From Eremomyces bilateralis CBS 781.70 (lineage: Eukaryota; Ascomycota; Dothideomycetes; Eremomycetales; Eremomycetaceae), in the NCBI RefSeq assembly GCF_010015585.1, contig NW_022985093.1, positions 112,254 through 176,253 on the forward strand: DNA of 64,000 nt, given 5' to 3'. Position 1 is the first letter of the stretch. The number at the start of each line of letters is the position of its first letter. Positions 32,203-41,782 of this stretch are shown here, in pieces. The position numbers and the translations under genes were made by a program. The notes under the pieces are model-generated. The model was not told where the DNA came from. It saw only the letters and a program-made list of their open reading frames with translations, and searched no databases.

Positions 32203-33171
32203 AAGGAGAGAGGTGGGTGGGCATCCATATCACGCGCCGCGGAGAAAGGGATGGATATGAGTATAGGCCATAAGCATGATAAATCCAAGTGTTCTGTACT
32301 CCTTGAAAAGCCTCATGGCATAGCCGCGCTTGTACGAGGTTCTGTCCGACACTGGGACGATATCGTCGAGGGGCTTGCTCTGAAAATCAGTCAGAAGCTC
32401 CTTTATCTCCTGTTCTCTGGCCTCGCCCTTTTTAATAATGCGTTGCGGCGCCATTGTCAAGACGCTTCTTTGAATGGACGTAGAGACAGAACTTTTGCTG
32501 CTTGGAGCGTAGATAGCGTCGACTACCGCCGAACCGATGAAACTGGAACTGAAGGAGTGGACTATAGACTGCGAACAAGACTTTGACGGAGAGCGAGACT
32601 GGAAAACTAGGGAGAAACGACATCTTTACAATCCTTACCATGGCTACAGAGAGAGTATTTTCGACGAACCCTCGTCCTCCGGTGGTATTAACCCTCTGAT
32701 TTCGACCGATTATGTGTAGCTGGGGGATTTTAGGGAACTCTCATTGCTGTATGTTTTTTTGGCTTCCTGCTATAGGAATTTTTGGTCTAGAGATCGTCGC
32801 ATCGTCCAGGCATGTGCTCTCGAGAGAGTCCAGGGACCTGGGTGTGGTCTGGATAGTCGCTTCTACTAGAGCCTGTGTAGTTCAGTATTAACTGTATTAT
32901 TTAGTGTCTGGTCATTATCTCGTCTGCGCGCCGCAGGCATGTGCAGACTGCAATCCCACAATTCGGCTCTCGGTTGAAAGTCTAACCGGTTTCGAGTGAG
33001 ATGTGTGGAGTGTGGAGTTCCCCGTCTCGCGCGTGGGTGTCGGCGCGTCGCATCATATAAATACTTACCTACCTGTGTCCTGTACAAGTCTCCAGTTACT
33101 ACCCACCCACGTTCATACTTGTCAAATTAGCCATTTTTATAGTTGAAAGCTGCATTACAATCCCCTCCAAG
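32203..33171. other. Intergenic, no supported gene
   Basis: A minus-strand frame at 32230-32460 (76 codons, lysine/glutamate-rich start) is the only candidate and has no recognisable domain. Promoter of the next gene: a TATA-like ATATAAATAC lies at about 33055, roughly 115 bases before the ATG. Confidence 0.45.
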
Positions 33172-33600
33172 ATGTCCGACAACGCTGCCCTCCGCTCCGG
33201 CCTCTTCAAGACCGCCGCCATCCTCAGTCTTCTTTCGACTGCCGGTCACATCAAGATGGGTCTCGACGAAATTTACCCACAATTCAAGGCCCTCCAAAAT
33301 CCTCGTGCTAGACGCGCAGCTCACAATGGTTGGGATTATATCAACGTGACGATGCTTCTTTCAGGTTCGTTCCTCTGCCCGGACATGCACCCCGGGTCAC
33401 TGACACTGATGTTTGAAGCTCTGCTCAACTGGCAATGGGCGAAAAAGGCCCCGGAGTCTCTGGAGGACAAGGGAATGCTGGCAGTCTTAGCAGTCGGTGG
33501 TGCGTTCATGGGATTCCGCTACGGAGCTGTTGGAGAATGGCGTCCGATCGTGACGTATTGGGGGATTCCGACCATTGCGATTGCAGCCACTCTTTTGTAA
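33172..33600 (+). CDS. Small conserved fungal integral membrane protein
   Basis: This gene encodes up to 142 residues starting MSDNAALRSGLFKTAAILSL. It has three or four short hydrophobic segments (N-terminal AAILSLLSTAGHIKMG, NVTMLL, LAVLAVGGAFMGFRYG, C-terminal TIAIAATLL). A 54-base GT-AG intron (about 33365-33418; gttcgt...gaag) is probable. It keeps the frame either way, and excision gives 124 residues and a smoother NVTMLLSALLNWQWAKK sequence. The ATG follows a TATA-like box by ~115 bases. Function is unknown. It resembles small hypothetical membrane proteins of filamentous fungi. Confidence 0.65.
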   Translation: MSDNAALRSGLFKTAAILSLLSTAGHIKMGLDEIYPQFKALQNPRARRAAHNGWDYINVTMLLSGSFLCPDMHPGSLTLMFEALLNWQWAKKAPESLEDKGMLAVLAVGGAFMGFRYGAVGEWRPIVTYWGIPTIAIAATLL

Positions 33601-33620
33601 TGGAGATGCCGCATGTACTA

Positions 33621-34062
33621 TGGTTACAGGCAAAAGTATTGTTAGCGCGGCGCTAATCAGGGGTATCCAACCTAAACCGTTTTTGTCCTTTTTTCATTAC
33701 AAATTAGATATAGATTTCATTATCGTGTATAGCCTCCATTTGCGCCTATCACATCCTAGCATCTCTAGCCCATTGATTCGACAACTCGTACAGGAATTCC
33801 TCTAGTATAGCCTCCCAAGCATCGTTAATTCCCTCCCGAAGCTGGTCATAAGTTAATCAGGCATCCCCAATTCCCTATAGTGGTCCTGGATCTAGTCCTT
33901 CATCTAATTCCATACTGTCTCAATAGGATTCAGGTCCGGAGAATGAGCAGGCTAATAGATGGTGAAATCTATATCCAATTAGTAATGGAAGAATGAACAA
34001 AACCGGTTTAGGTTAGACACCCCTGATTAGCGCCGCACTAACAATACTTTTGCCTGTAACCA
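33621..34062 (-). mobile_element. Tc1/mariner deletion derivative (442 bases, ~60-base inverted repeats)
   Basis: The ends TGGTTACAGGCAAAAGTATT (33621) and its inverse (ending 34062) form near-perfect inverted repeats of about 60 bases flanked by TA (33619-33620 and 34063-34064), the Tc1/mariner target. The minus-strand interior retains the transposase C-terminus. PAHSPDLNPIETVWN contains the third catalytic Asp region (SPDLNPIE). After several stops and a frame change, LREGINDAWEAILEEFLYEL follows, the usual mariner end. The DNA-binding domain and the first two catalytic acids are gone, so it is an internally deleted, non-autonomous copy that could be mobilised only in trans. Confidence 0.88.
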
Positions 34063-34064
34063 TA

Positions 34065-34729
34065 GTAAACGTGATTGAAGATATCCAACTTTTCCGATGC
34101 CTGGAAACACATAAACTGAGCTATCGTTCTACTTATTCACCACTGAAATCGGAGGTTAGATTGGTTAAATTCGGACGAGATCAGATGCATCATGCGTGGG
34201 ACGACTGCAGTCGGATCACCTTCGCGAAAGAAACAGGCCAATATTACGTGATATATCCATCAGTACCATGCGATCGACCGCTGTTTTCGGCCCTCTAAAA
34301 TTATGCAAGTTTCCAATGCACCAGTCCACTGGTCCCGACCACTACTCAAGGCAGGGCCTTTCCGAGTTTACCCACGTTCCCTCCTTTCCCTAGAGGGCGA
34401 TAAGAAGGAATACGATGTTACCGAATGGCTGGAACACTGGCGACCTGGCGCTACCGTAACCTCTGCGTCCAGAGCTATCGAAACCCCCCCTCCAGATGAC
34501 AAGGATCTCCGCATGGTTGTAGCAGCTGCGGGGAAGGTATCATTGTGTGAGGTTCAACACATGTCCCTAGCCTGAGAGGCCTCGGGTTCGACAGCCGATG
34601 GATTGATTAATGCTTGAGTAGGTATAGGTAAGTACCTTATAAGGTCCCTACTCCCTAGGGTACTTGCGAATTCCCGGGAACCACACACAAACCTTCAAAC
34701 TACTTACTGCTACTCTACCGGTCATCGTC
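34065..34729. other. Intergenic, one anonymous open frame
   Basis: An ATG-initiated frame at 34303-34575 (90 codons, YDVTEWLEHWRPG) has no recognised domain. Otherwise this is the upstream region of the next gene. Confidence 0.4.
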
Positions 34730-36748
34730 ATGGCAACTGGAACCAAAGAGGACCTCATTGTCCGTGTCCCCTCTGATTTGACCAAAGAATGGCTGTCTTC
34801 GAAGTTCAATGCGGCTGTATCGTCCTTTAAAACCGAGAAAATCGGTACAGGACAGGTCTCGCATTGCCATCGTGTATCCTTGGACTACGTGGACCCGAAG
34901 TCCGCTGGTCCAAGCAGCGTGATCTTGAAGGTTGCCTCTGACGATAGCTCCTCCAAGGAGTCTGCCCAACTCCTCAATCTGTACCAGCAAGAGGTCAAAT
35001 TCTACACGGAAATATTCCCTCATCTCCATCCTGGATCGCTATCTCCAGTGTACCATGCGGCTTATTACGAAGATGACAACACTTTCTGCTTACTGCTCGG
35101 AGATGCGACTCCAGCAGTGGTTGGGAATGAGATCGAAGGAACCACCATTGAAAAGGCACGGCTTGCAATGCGAGAGCTCGGCAAGCTCCAGGCGTCAACC
35201 ATCAACAGTACCAAAATGCAAGAGTTAGAATGGTTGAACAGGCCAAGTCCCCTGGATCAGCAAATGTTCCAAGCGATGTTCAAAGAATGGGTTGAAAGAT
35301 ATGAGAAAAGAGTGAAACCGGCGCATATGGTCGTCTGCTCCAGCCTCGTCAGCACCTTTGACCAATTTGAAGCGGAGAGAAAGGAGAAAGAAACCGTATG
35401 GGGACTCGTCCATGGAGACTACCGACTCGACAATCTTCTCTTTGGGGAGAGCGGCTCCGATCGGGAGTTAACCATTGTCGATTGGCAGACCCTATTCTGG
35501 GGCCCGCTCATGTCCGATGCAGCATATTTCCTTGGATGCGCCCTGGATCCCGCACTTAGGCGTGAGCACACTGATGAGCTCCTCAAAATTTACCACGAAG
35601 CCCTAGGCTCAGAGATCGTGACTCTGGAGACGTGTCGCGAAAGCCTGCGGAGACAGGCATTCTTCGGCGTCGTGATGGCCATCGTCTCACCGATCTTTGT
35701 TGAGCGAACCGAGAGAGGAGACGATCTGTTTATGACGCTTATCGCCCGACATTGTCAGCAAGTGCTCGATCTTGACTCGTTGGACATGTTGCCGCGGCCT
35801 GCTGCTCTTGTACCGCTGTCACCGGCACTGAAAGATGAGGGCCGTCACCCGCCGGGAAAAGAGCATTTCTGGCAGGAGAGCTATTACATGGATTTTGCAG
35901 ACCTCTCACAGGGCATTGGAGGATATGTTCGGCTTGGTGTCGACCCTGCTCGAAATCGCACATGGTATACGGCTGTTCTCGCTGGCCCAGGAAGGCCGTC
36001 GGTGGCGATTGTTGACTTCCACGCGCCGTTGCCAGACGCAGACATGAACATCAAAGCTTCTGATTTTGAATCCAAGCAGAAAGTGAATGATCCACTAAAG
36101 AGCTATACTGTTACCGTTAAAGGTACTGCTCGGTCCTATGCGGATCCGTCAATGCTCCTTCAAAAAGACTGGGACACGCTAGGGAAACCAGTGCCAGTGA
36201 CATTGGATTTGACCTGGGTTTCTGACGGAACACCTTACAAGTACCGTATCACCACTCGCTATGAGATTCCATGCCTCATCACTGGGAGTATCTCTATCGG
36301 CTCGGAGACTATCAAGCTAGATGCTGTCCCAGGGCAAAGAGATCATTCCTGGGGGGCACGGGATTGGTGGTCAGCGGATTGGGTATGGAGCGCACTCCAT
36401 TTGGATGAGAAGACACACATCCACGGGCTGGACCTGCGCGTCCCATCTGGTCCTCGGCTGTCCCTAGGATACGTTCAAAATGCCCCGAAGGAACAAAAGA
36501 TCACCGAATTGAGCAGTAACCTGTGTGAGGAGGCGTTTCACGACAATGGGTTGACCAGCACGGCGACCTGGACAATCAAGAGCGAGGGGATGGAGGACAT
36601 AGTTGCGAATATGGAAATTCTGGGACATGGGCCGCTCAGGCTTGAAGCGGATGACGGAAGGGTGGCACTGTTCCCAAGAGCTTGGGGGAAGATCAAAACC
36701 GAAGACGGTCGAGAGGGGGTCGCATGGGCGGAATGGAATAAAAACTAA
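34730..36748 (+). CDS. Fusion protein: ecdysteroid-kinase/APH-like domain plus DUF7064-type lipocalin-like domain
   Basis: This intronless gene of 672 residues starts at an ATG in tcatcgtcATGG. Residues ~1-370 form a protein-kinase-like phosphotransferase of the aminoglycoside-phosphotransferase/EcKinase type, with catalytic loop VHGDYRLDNLLF (~226-237) and metal-binding IVDWQ (~249). These enzymes phosphorylate small-molecule hydroxyl groups. Residues ~385-672 form a beta-rich domain like the bacterial DUF7064/AttH-CrtC group: WQESYYMDFADLSQGIGGYV at the start, then PGQRDHSWGARDWWSADW with a conserved His/Asp-rich site. Such domains act on hydrophobic ligands such as carotenoids and terpenoids. 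The fusion suggests phosphorylation coupled to binding or hydration of a lipophilic substrate (inference). No signal peptide was seen. Domain names are from recognition, not search. Confidence 0.75.
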   Translation: MATGTKEDLIVRVPSDLTKEWLSSKFNAAVSSFKTEKIGTGQVSHCHRVSLDYVDPKSAGPSSVILKVASDDSSSKESAQLLNLYQQEVKFYTEIFPHLHPGSLSPVYHAAYYEDDNTFCLLLGDATPAVVGNEIEGTTIEKARLAMRELGKLQASTINSTKMQELEWLNRPSPLDQQMFQAMFKEWVERYEKRVKPAHMVVCSSLVSTFDQFEAERKEKETVWGLVHGDYRLDNLLFGESGSDRELTIVDWQTLFWGPLMSDAAYFLGCALDPALRREHTDELLKIYHEALGSEIVTLETCRESLRRQAFFGVVMAIVSPIFVERTERGDDLFMTLIARHCQQVLDLDSLDMLPRPAALVPLSPALKDEGRHPPGKEHFWQESYYMDFADLSQGIGGYVRLGVDPARNRTWYTAVLAGPGRPSVAIVDFHAPLPDADMNIKASDFESKQKVNDPLKSYTVTVKGTARSYADPSMLLQKDWDTLGKPVPVTLDLTWVSDGTPYKYRITTRYEIPCLITGSISIGSETIKLDAVPGQRDHSWGARDWWSADWVWSALHLDEKTHIHGLDLRVPSGPRLSLGYVQNAPKEQKITELSSNLCEEAFHDNGLTSTATWTIKSEGMEDIVANMEILGHGPLRLEADDGRVALFPRAWGKIKTEDGREGVAWAEWNKN

Positions 36749-37119
36749 GGGTGAGATGAAAGATCTCCTGCGTAGCTGTGAATACAATAGAACCAGCAGC
36801 CCTCTTGCTTCGAAATCCTACAAGTCCAATGACAAGCCACCAACGAGCTTCTACAGCCACGAGACCCTTTTCTCATCAAATATTCCGTTCGATATGCACT
36901 GCTTTGAGGCTATAGACTCCATCGCATTTTGGGACGGCCGTATGCGAGACATTGTAATCTACATTTTCGATGTTCCGCGATACCTGATGCACGAATCAGT
37001 GCTTCATTCGTCCGCCTGAGAACCTGTTTTGGCACGTTCATGTAAAACTACGGAGCCCGACCATGACATAATAGCCGGATGACCGTAGGTGGTCCCGTAT
37101 TGAGAAATAGACTTAGCAC
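36749..37119. other. Convergent intergenic region, no gene seen
   Basis: Shared 3' flank of the fusion gene (+) and the dienelactone hydrolase gene (-). Confidence 0.6.
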
Positions 37120-38123
37120 TTACAAGTGCTGATGGAAGAAGTTAAGAAGGAGCTTATAGGCCTTTTCGTAATCGGTCTTGACTTCCGCTTTTTCCAAATC
37201 ACCACTATTTCCGTTAATCAAAGCCAATCTATTAGGTCAGAGTTGAATTCAGGTAGACTTACCGGGCAGCCATGAATCCGTGAATCTGGTTGTCGAACCA
37301 GGTCACTTCTCCTTTTACCTTCAAACCTTCCTGCCATTTCCCGACATCGTTCTTATCCTCATCCTGACTTGGCAGCATGGCAAATGGGATGGTGATGTTG
37401 GGGGCATCTGCTGGGTCCACCATTGCCGGGTGGCAAGCTGCGCCAGCTTTAAAAGGGGTGCCAGCCTGGGAAGAGAGACTGACAATCTAGAAGAACATGT
37501 TCGTCAGCGGTCCATTCTCGTTCATATACATCGGTCAAGCGCACCTTTCCTCCCCAACAATAACCGTAGATCCCCCAGGTTTCGATCCCTGCCCCCGGCC
37601 CCTTGGATTTCAATTCCTCCAGGACCTTTGGGACGCGGCTCACCGTCTTGGGCGGTGCAGCAGGGCCAGAGAAGAATGCACCCATCTTCTCTTTCTTGTC
37701 GTCGGTGTCCGGTGGGTACCAGGAAATGTGTGCCGGTTTGCCCTCGAACCAATCCGGCATGAACACCAGATAGGGACGGTCTTTGTCCGAATGGGCCAGG
37801 ATGTCGGCTCCCTGGAGTGTTTGAGGGAAAAAGCCGAAAATGTCATAGATACAGAGGAGGGCACGTTTGGCGTTCGCTGGTCCGGTCACATCTTCCTCGC
37901 GTCAGATCTGGCATATCGATCGGACCGAGAAGAGCTCATGGAAATATCTTGGGTTCAAATGGACTCACATGTTTGCATGCCATTCACAGTGATGTATTTG
38001 CCCTTAGGTACGTAGTCCTTGGACACGACCGGAGGGATAGTGCAGCCTAATATGTGTCTCAGCATTTCAGTACTCTCACACCCCACTCCGACACAACTTA
38101 CAAGCTTCGGAGTGCTGAGACAT
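37120..38123 (-). CDS. Dienelactone hydrolase family protein (AIM2-like)
   Basis: This is a cytosolic alpha/beta hydrolase of the dienelactone hydrolase family (hydrolysis of lactones and esters). Five exons (38123-38102, 38046-37969, 37891-37545, 37486-37263, 37204-37120) give 251 residues, the normal family length, all with GT-AG introns. The Cys nucleophile is in GYCWGGK, split right after by intron 3. The Asp lies in LPSQDED and the His in NQIHGFMAA, completing the Cys-Asp-His triad. The N-terminus MSQHSEACC leads to the typical TVNGMQTYV and YDIFGFFPQ segments. The start is the only ATG that preserves the short first exon. The gene appears intact. It lies between convergent and tandem neighbours without an obvious pathway link. 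Confidence 0.9.
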
Positions 38124-38637
38124 GCTGGCGAGATATCGGCGGGGTTGCGTCGGGTTGGTCAGTGGGATGCGATTGGGCCTTGATATTGAAACAATTGGTT
38201 GCAAGTGATTCCGAGTCGCGGCGATCCGTAATGTGCTCCGCGAAAGAAATGATTTGGATAGAATTTGTCGGTTCGGAATGGAGAGATGGAACATTTCTGG
38301 CCGATGAGCTGGTGGAGCTGGAGGTGCCGTTGAGTTCCAATGCCGAGGAAAGTGGCGGGTCGACGATCAATTACATCACCGCGTGTCTCAACCCGAATCT
38401 GCACCTGAAATCTGCACCCGAATCTGCACCCGAAGGCCGAGATATCGCATTAATCTACTAAATCTACTCGGGAATGAAACTTGCTGTCTCTCAAGTAAAG
38501 CGCGTAGAAATGAGGTTAACCAACCTCTATCTTCCGAGAGACCAGGATGTCCAAGCTGTCCATATTCGTGATCATCTTCATTCTATTACAATGCACTCCA
38601 TACGCCAATCTATGCATGCTTTGAAACGTAATCAAGC
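38124..38637. other. Intergenic, with a short tandem repeat
   Basis: Promoter of the dienelactone hydrolase gene and 3' flank of CTP synthase. Near 38396-38436 the unit AATCTGCACCYG occurs three times in tandem. No other gene was recognised. Confidence 0.6.
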
Positions 38638-40659
38638 TCAGAAATGACCTGCATCATCCAACTTGATTCCGTCCACACCGTTTTCCAACGCATTCGCGGC
38701 GTTGATCCCGTTCGTAATCTCCCCCAGGCAGCCAGCGCTTGCTGCCACGAACCCCAGATACGGCTTGCTTGGATCCAGGACACGGCTGAGATACTCCGGA
38801 TGGAATTGCACGCCAACAAACCACGGATGATTTTTGAGCTCGATGATCTCCATTCGCACGCCCGTATCGTCCTTACCGATGAAATTGAGACCCTGATCGT
38901 GAAGCTTCTCGACCATCTTCGGATTGACCTCGTAACGATGACGATGACGCTCCGAGATTGAGTTCTGATGGCCATAAAGCGCCTTGATCTTGCTCCAGTC
39001 CGTATCGGGCTGGAATAGAGTCGGACGAATGCCCAATCGCATAGTGCCGCCCATGGTCGTCTTGTCGATTTCCGGCATGAAGACAATGAGATGATTCTCT
39101 TCCGACACGCTCTGTTTGAACTCTTCACTGGTAGCTTGTGTGATGCCACATACATTCCGGGCGAATTCGATGACGGCGATTTGCATTCCCAGGCAGATGC
39201 CGAGATAGGGAGTCTTGTTCTCTCGAGCCCACTTGGCTGCCGCGATCATACCCTCTGTCCCGCGGATCCCGAATCCTCCAGGAACCAGGATTCCATCGGC
39301 CGTGCAGACGGAGTGCCATGCCTTGTGGAACTTGGCAGGGTCGGACTCGCGCGTTTCCCGTTCTAGATGTTCGGAATCGACCCAGATGATGTGGAGCTGT
39401 CGCTTACAGCGCATCGCCGAATGCTCCAGAGACTTGATGACGCTCAGGTATGAGTCGTGCAGCTCGGTGTATTTCCCCACAAGGGCTATCTCCACCTTCT
39501 CGTAGAATTGATGGTTGCCAACCGTCAACCCTTTCCATTGTGTCCATGTTCGTTGACCGCGTGTAAGGAGTGCTGGAGGAATCGTAGCGTTGTTGAACTT
39601 CAACTTTTCTCGAAGAAGAGGAACCAACCCTTGCTCTTCAAGCAGCACGGGAACTTGGTATATTGAGGGCATGTCTCGAACCACAATGACCTGCTCGACA
39701 TCAACCAGGCAGAAGTGTGCGATTTTCTGGATGACCGACGGTTCTAAGTCTCGTTCGCATCGGCACGCGATCTACGCTAGTCAGTTATCATTCCCAGGAA
39801 TTCGAGGTCCAACATACCAAATCCGGAATCAGACCGGCACTCCGAACGGAGCGGATGGTGTGCTGCGTGGGTTTCGTCTTCTGTTCGCCATGTATCAATG
39901 GCACGTAAGACACGTGGATTTGCATGAAATTGTCCTTCCCGGCCCTTCGGCGGAGTGCGGTAAGGGCTTCAACGAACGGCATGCTCTCAATGTCTCCGAC
40001 CGTCCCACCAAGCTCGATGATGCAGACATCCGGCTCCTCCTTGGTGTCGTCCACCGGGATCCTGGCGACCCTCTCGATCCAATCCTGAATCGCATCGGTG
40101 ATATGTGGAACCACCTGCACCGTCCGGCCCAGATAGTCACCTTTCCGCTCGCGTTCGATGACATGCTTGTAAATTTTTCCGGTGGTGATGTTGTTTTCGC
40201 GGGTGAGGGTGATGTTTAGGTAGCGTTCGTAATTGCCGAGATCGAGGTCCACTTCGCCGCCGTCGTCGAGAACAAAGACTTCGCCATGTCTGTAGCCGTA
40301 AGTGCACATCCTTCATGCAACGATTTCTGCACCACCCACTCTCTCGGGTTCATGGTCCCTGCATCGACATTGAGATAGGGATCGATTTTGATCGATGACA
40401 CGTATGAAACTCGTCAGTACACATGATGAAGCGCGTCAGAAGCGTGAACATATCTTCAGTCCGATCGTCTTCAGCAGCAGGCCCGTGGAAGAGGCTGCAA
40501 CGCGTTAGTGATCACTGCAACCTGTGTGAGCGTCGGTAGCGGGGTATACCAATGATGCCCTTTCCCACCCCACTAATGACACCTGTAGTCCTTTGTTTAG
40601 CATGGATCATATACAGTTATGGCCATTGACGGACCTCCGGATACCAAAACGTATTTCAT
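38638..40659 (-). CDS. ura7: CTP synthase (glutamine-hydrolysing)
   Basis: This enzyme makes CTP from UTP, ATP and glutamine, the last step of pyrimidine nucleotide synthesis, and acts in the cytosol. Six exons (40659-40635, 40582-40550, 40494-40454, 40401-40340, 40289-39818, 39771-38638) give 588 residues, close to yeast Ura7. The synthetase domain starts [17 protein letters not shown] and includes [35 protein letters not shown] and [14 protein letters not shown]. The glutaminase domain has the Cys nucleophile in YLGICLGMQ and His/Glu in [10 protein letters not shown]. Intron 3 (40453-40402) appears to have AT-AC ends. With it removed the conserved LK-VSSIKID run is unbroken. All other introns are GT-AG. 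The gene is intact. Symbol by homology. Confidence 0.95.
40402..40453 (-). other. Probable AT-AC intron of the CTP synthase gene
   Basis: This 52-base intron starts ATATGTTC (like the common fungal donor GTATGT with its first G changed to A) and ends TTTCATAC. A branch-point-like TACTGAC lies 11-17 bases from the 3' end. Excision joins GLK to VSSIKID exactly as in other CTP synthases. An A at the first and a C at the last position is the known compensating pair in AT-AC introns. Confidence 0.65.
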
Positions 40660-41782
40660 CTTGTGGAGAGGTATGGGGAGGGGAGACTCAATGGTCGGCA
40701 ATATTTTCGGAGAGGAAATCAGACCGGACGGGAACTTTTGATATTTTGTGACGCTTGCGGAATTGTGGATTGGTGAAGCAAAACGGGAGGACCCACTCGC
40801 GACAGGGATTAGTTTATGCCTGAGGCGACAGGGCAATATAAAATTGATGACATAATCAGATCGATTAGCATGATTGATTTCATCTGATGATGGAAGTGAT
40901 GAGATCTGATGATACATGCATACATATACCGAAGACTCCTTCTTAGCTGCCTCTACGATGTAGACGCCTATTCAGTCTCCCCTCAGTTTCTACTCTTCTG
41001 TATCAATGAAGGTGGCAATTCTCTCAAGAAACCAGACGTCTCGTGCCCTCCGGCGAAGCACCGCTCGGGACACCCTCCGTACTACGGCATAAGATTACCC
41101 TATGCCTGGTCGAAGTAGGCATCTATATACAACTTTTGGTAAATGTCCGAACAATTTGCATATCTTCCAACGTGGCTCCGTATGTCCGCTAAGAGTATCC
41201 CGTAAGGGTAATCTCCAGGCTTTTGGCATCACGACTCTTGAACACCCAACATACTCCAACGCAGCAATCGTACTCATTGTGGAAATCCAATAGCCAAAAT
41301 TTCGAAGATTCCGGAAGCCGAGACGCCTTGCACACATTTGTCCTCAAGCGTCGGCCGGGGGATGAAAGGGGTCTTTCTAACAAATCGTTACTCACGGAAT
41401 CGTTCCACTCGTCCTATTCAAATCATTGATGAGAGGGCTCTTGGAAGCCACCTGTTCCCTCCAGACCGGCGCTTGTATCTGTGGCAGTGCGGTCGGAAAA
41501 TCCTCAACATAATCAAGCCGTGTCTCGGGGTTTCTAAGCAAAGTGACTCCCAACGGCGGGAAGTGTTCGGGGAGGGTTGTTCGGAATCCTCCGATGGCCA
41601 TATGTGGGTGAGGTATATATTGAACGATTTTCAACTCGTTCAGTGATACTCCATTGGATCCGACGCCATCGGAAGGGGATCCTTCTTTCGAAGTCGAAAA
41701 TGGCATAAACCTCGTTGAAGATCCTGTAGGATTGGTCGATGTTTCCTGGCACTGCTCTTGATAACTAAGGCGCGGGAGGGTT
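40660..41782. other. Intergenic, no gene seen
   Basis: Upstream of CTP synthase and downstream of the membrane protein gene. Several open frames under 150 codons overlap each other on both strands and none shows a domain. One (41392-41835, -) overlaps the neighbouring 3' coding end and was not accepted. Confidence 0.5.

Noticed and set aside
34566-34590. A GGGTTCGAC box resembling a tRNA B box
   Set aside because: There is no A box upstream at a suitable distance and no cloverleaf pairing.
38054-38461. A 135-codon + strand frame between the dienelactone hydrolase and CTP synthase genes
   Set aside because: It overlaps the first exon of the hydrolase on the other strand and owes its end to the tandem AATCTGCACC repeat. 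No domain.
40414-40450. A GT-AG intron inside the CTP synthase AT-AC intron
   Set aside because: It keeps the frame but inserts four residues in an almost invariant stretch, and its acceptor lies too close to the TACTGAC branch-like sequence. Kept only as the alternative to test.
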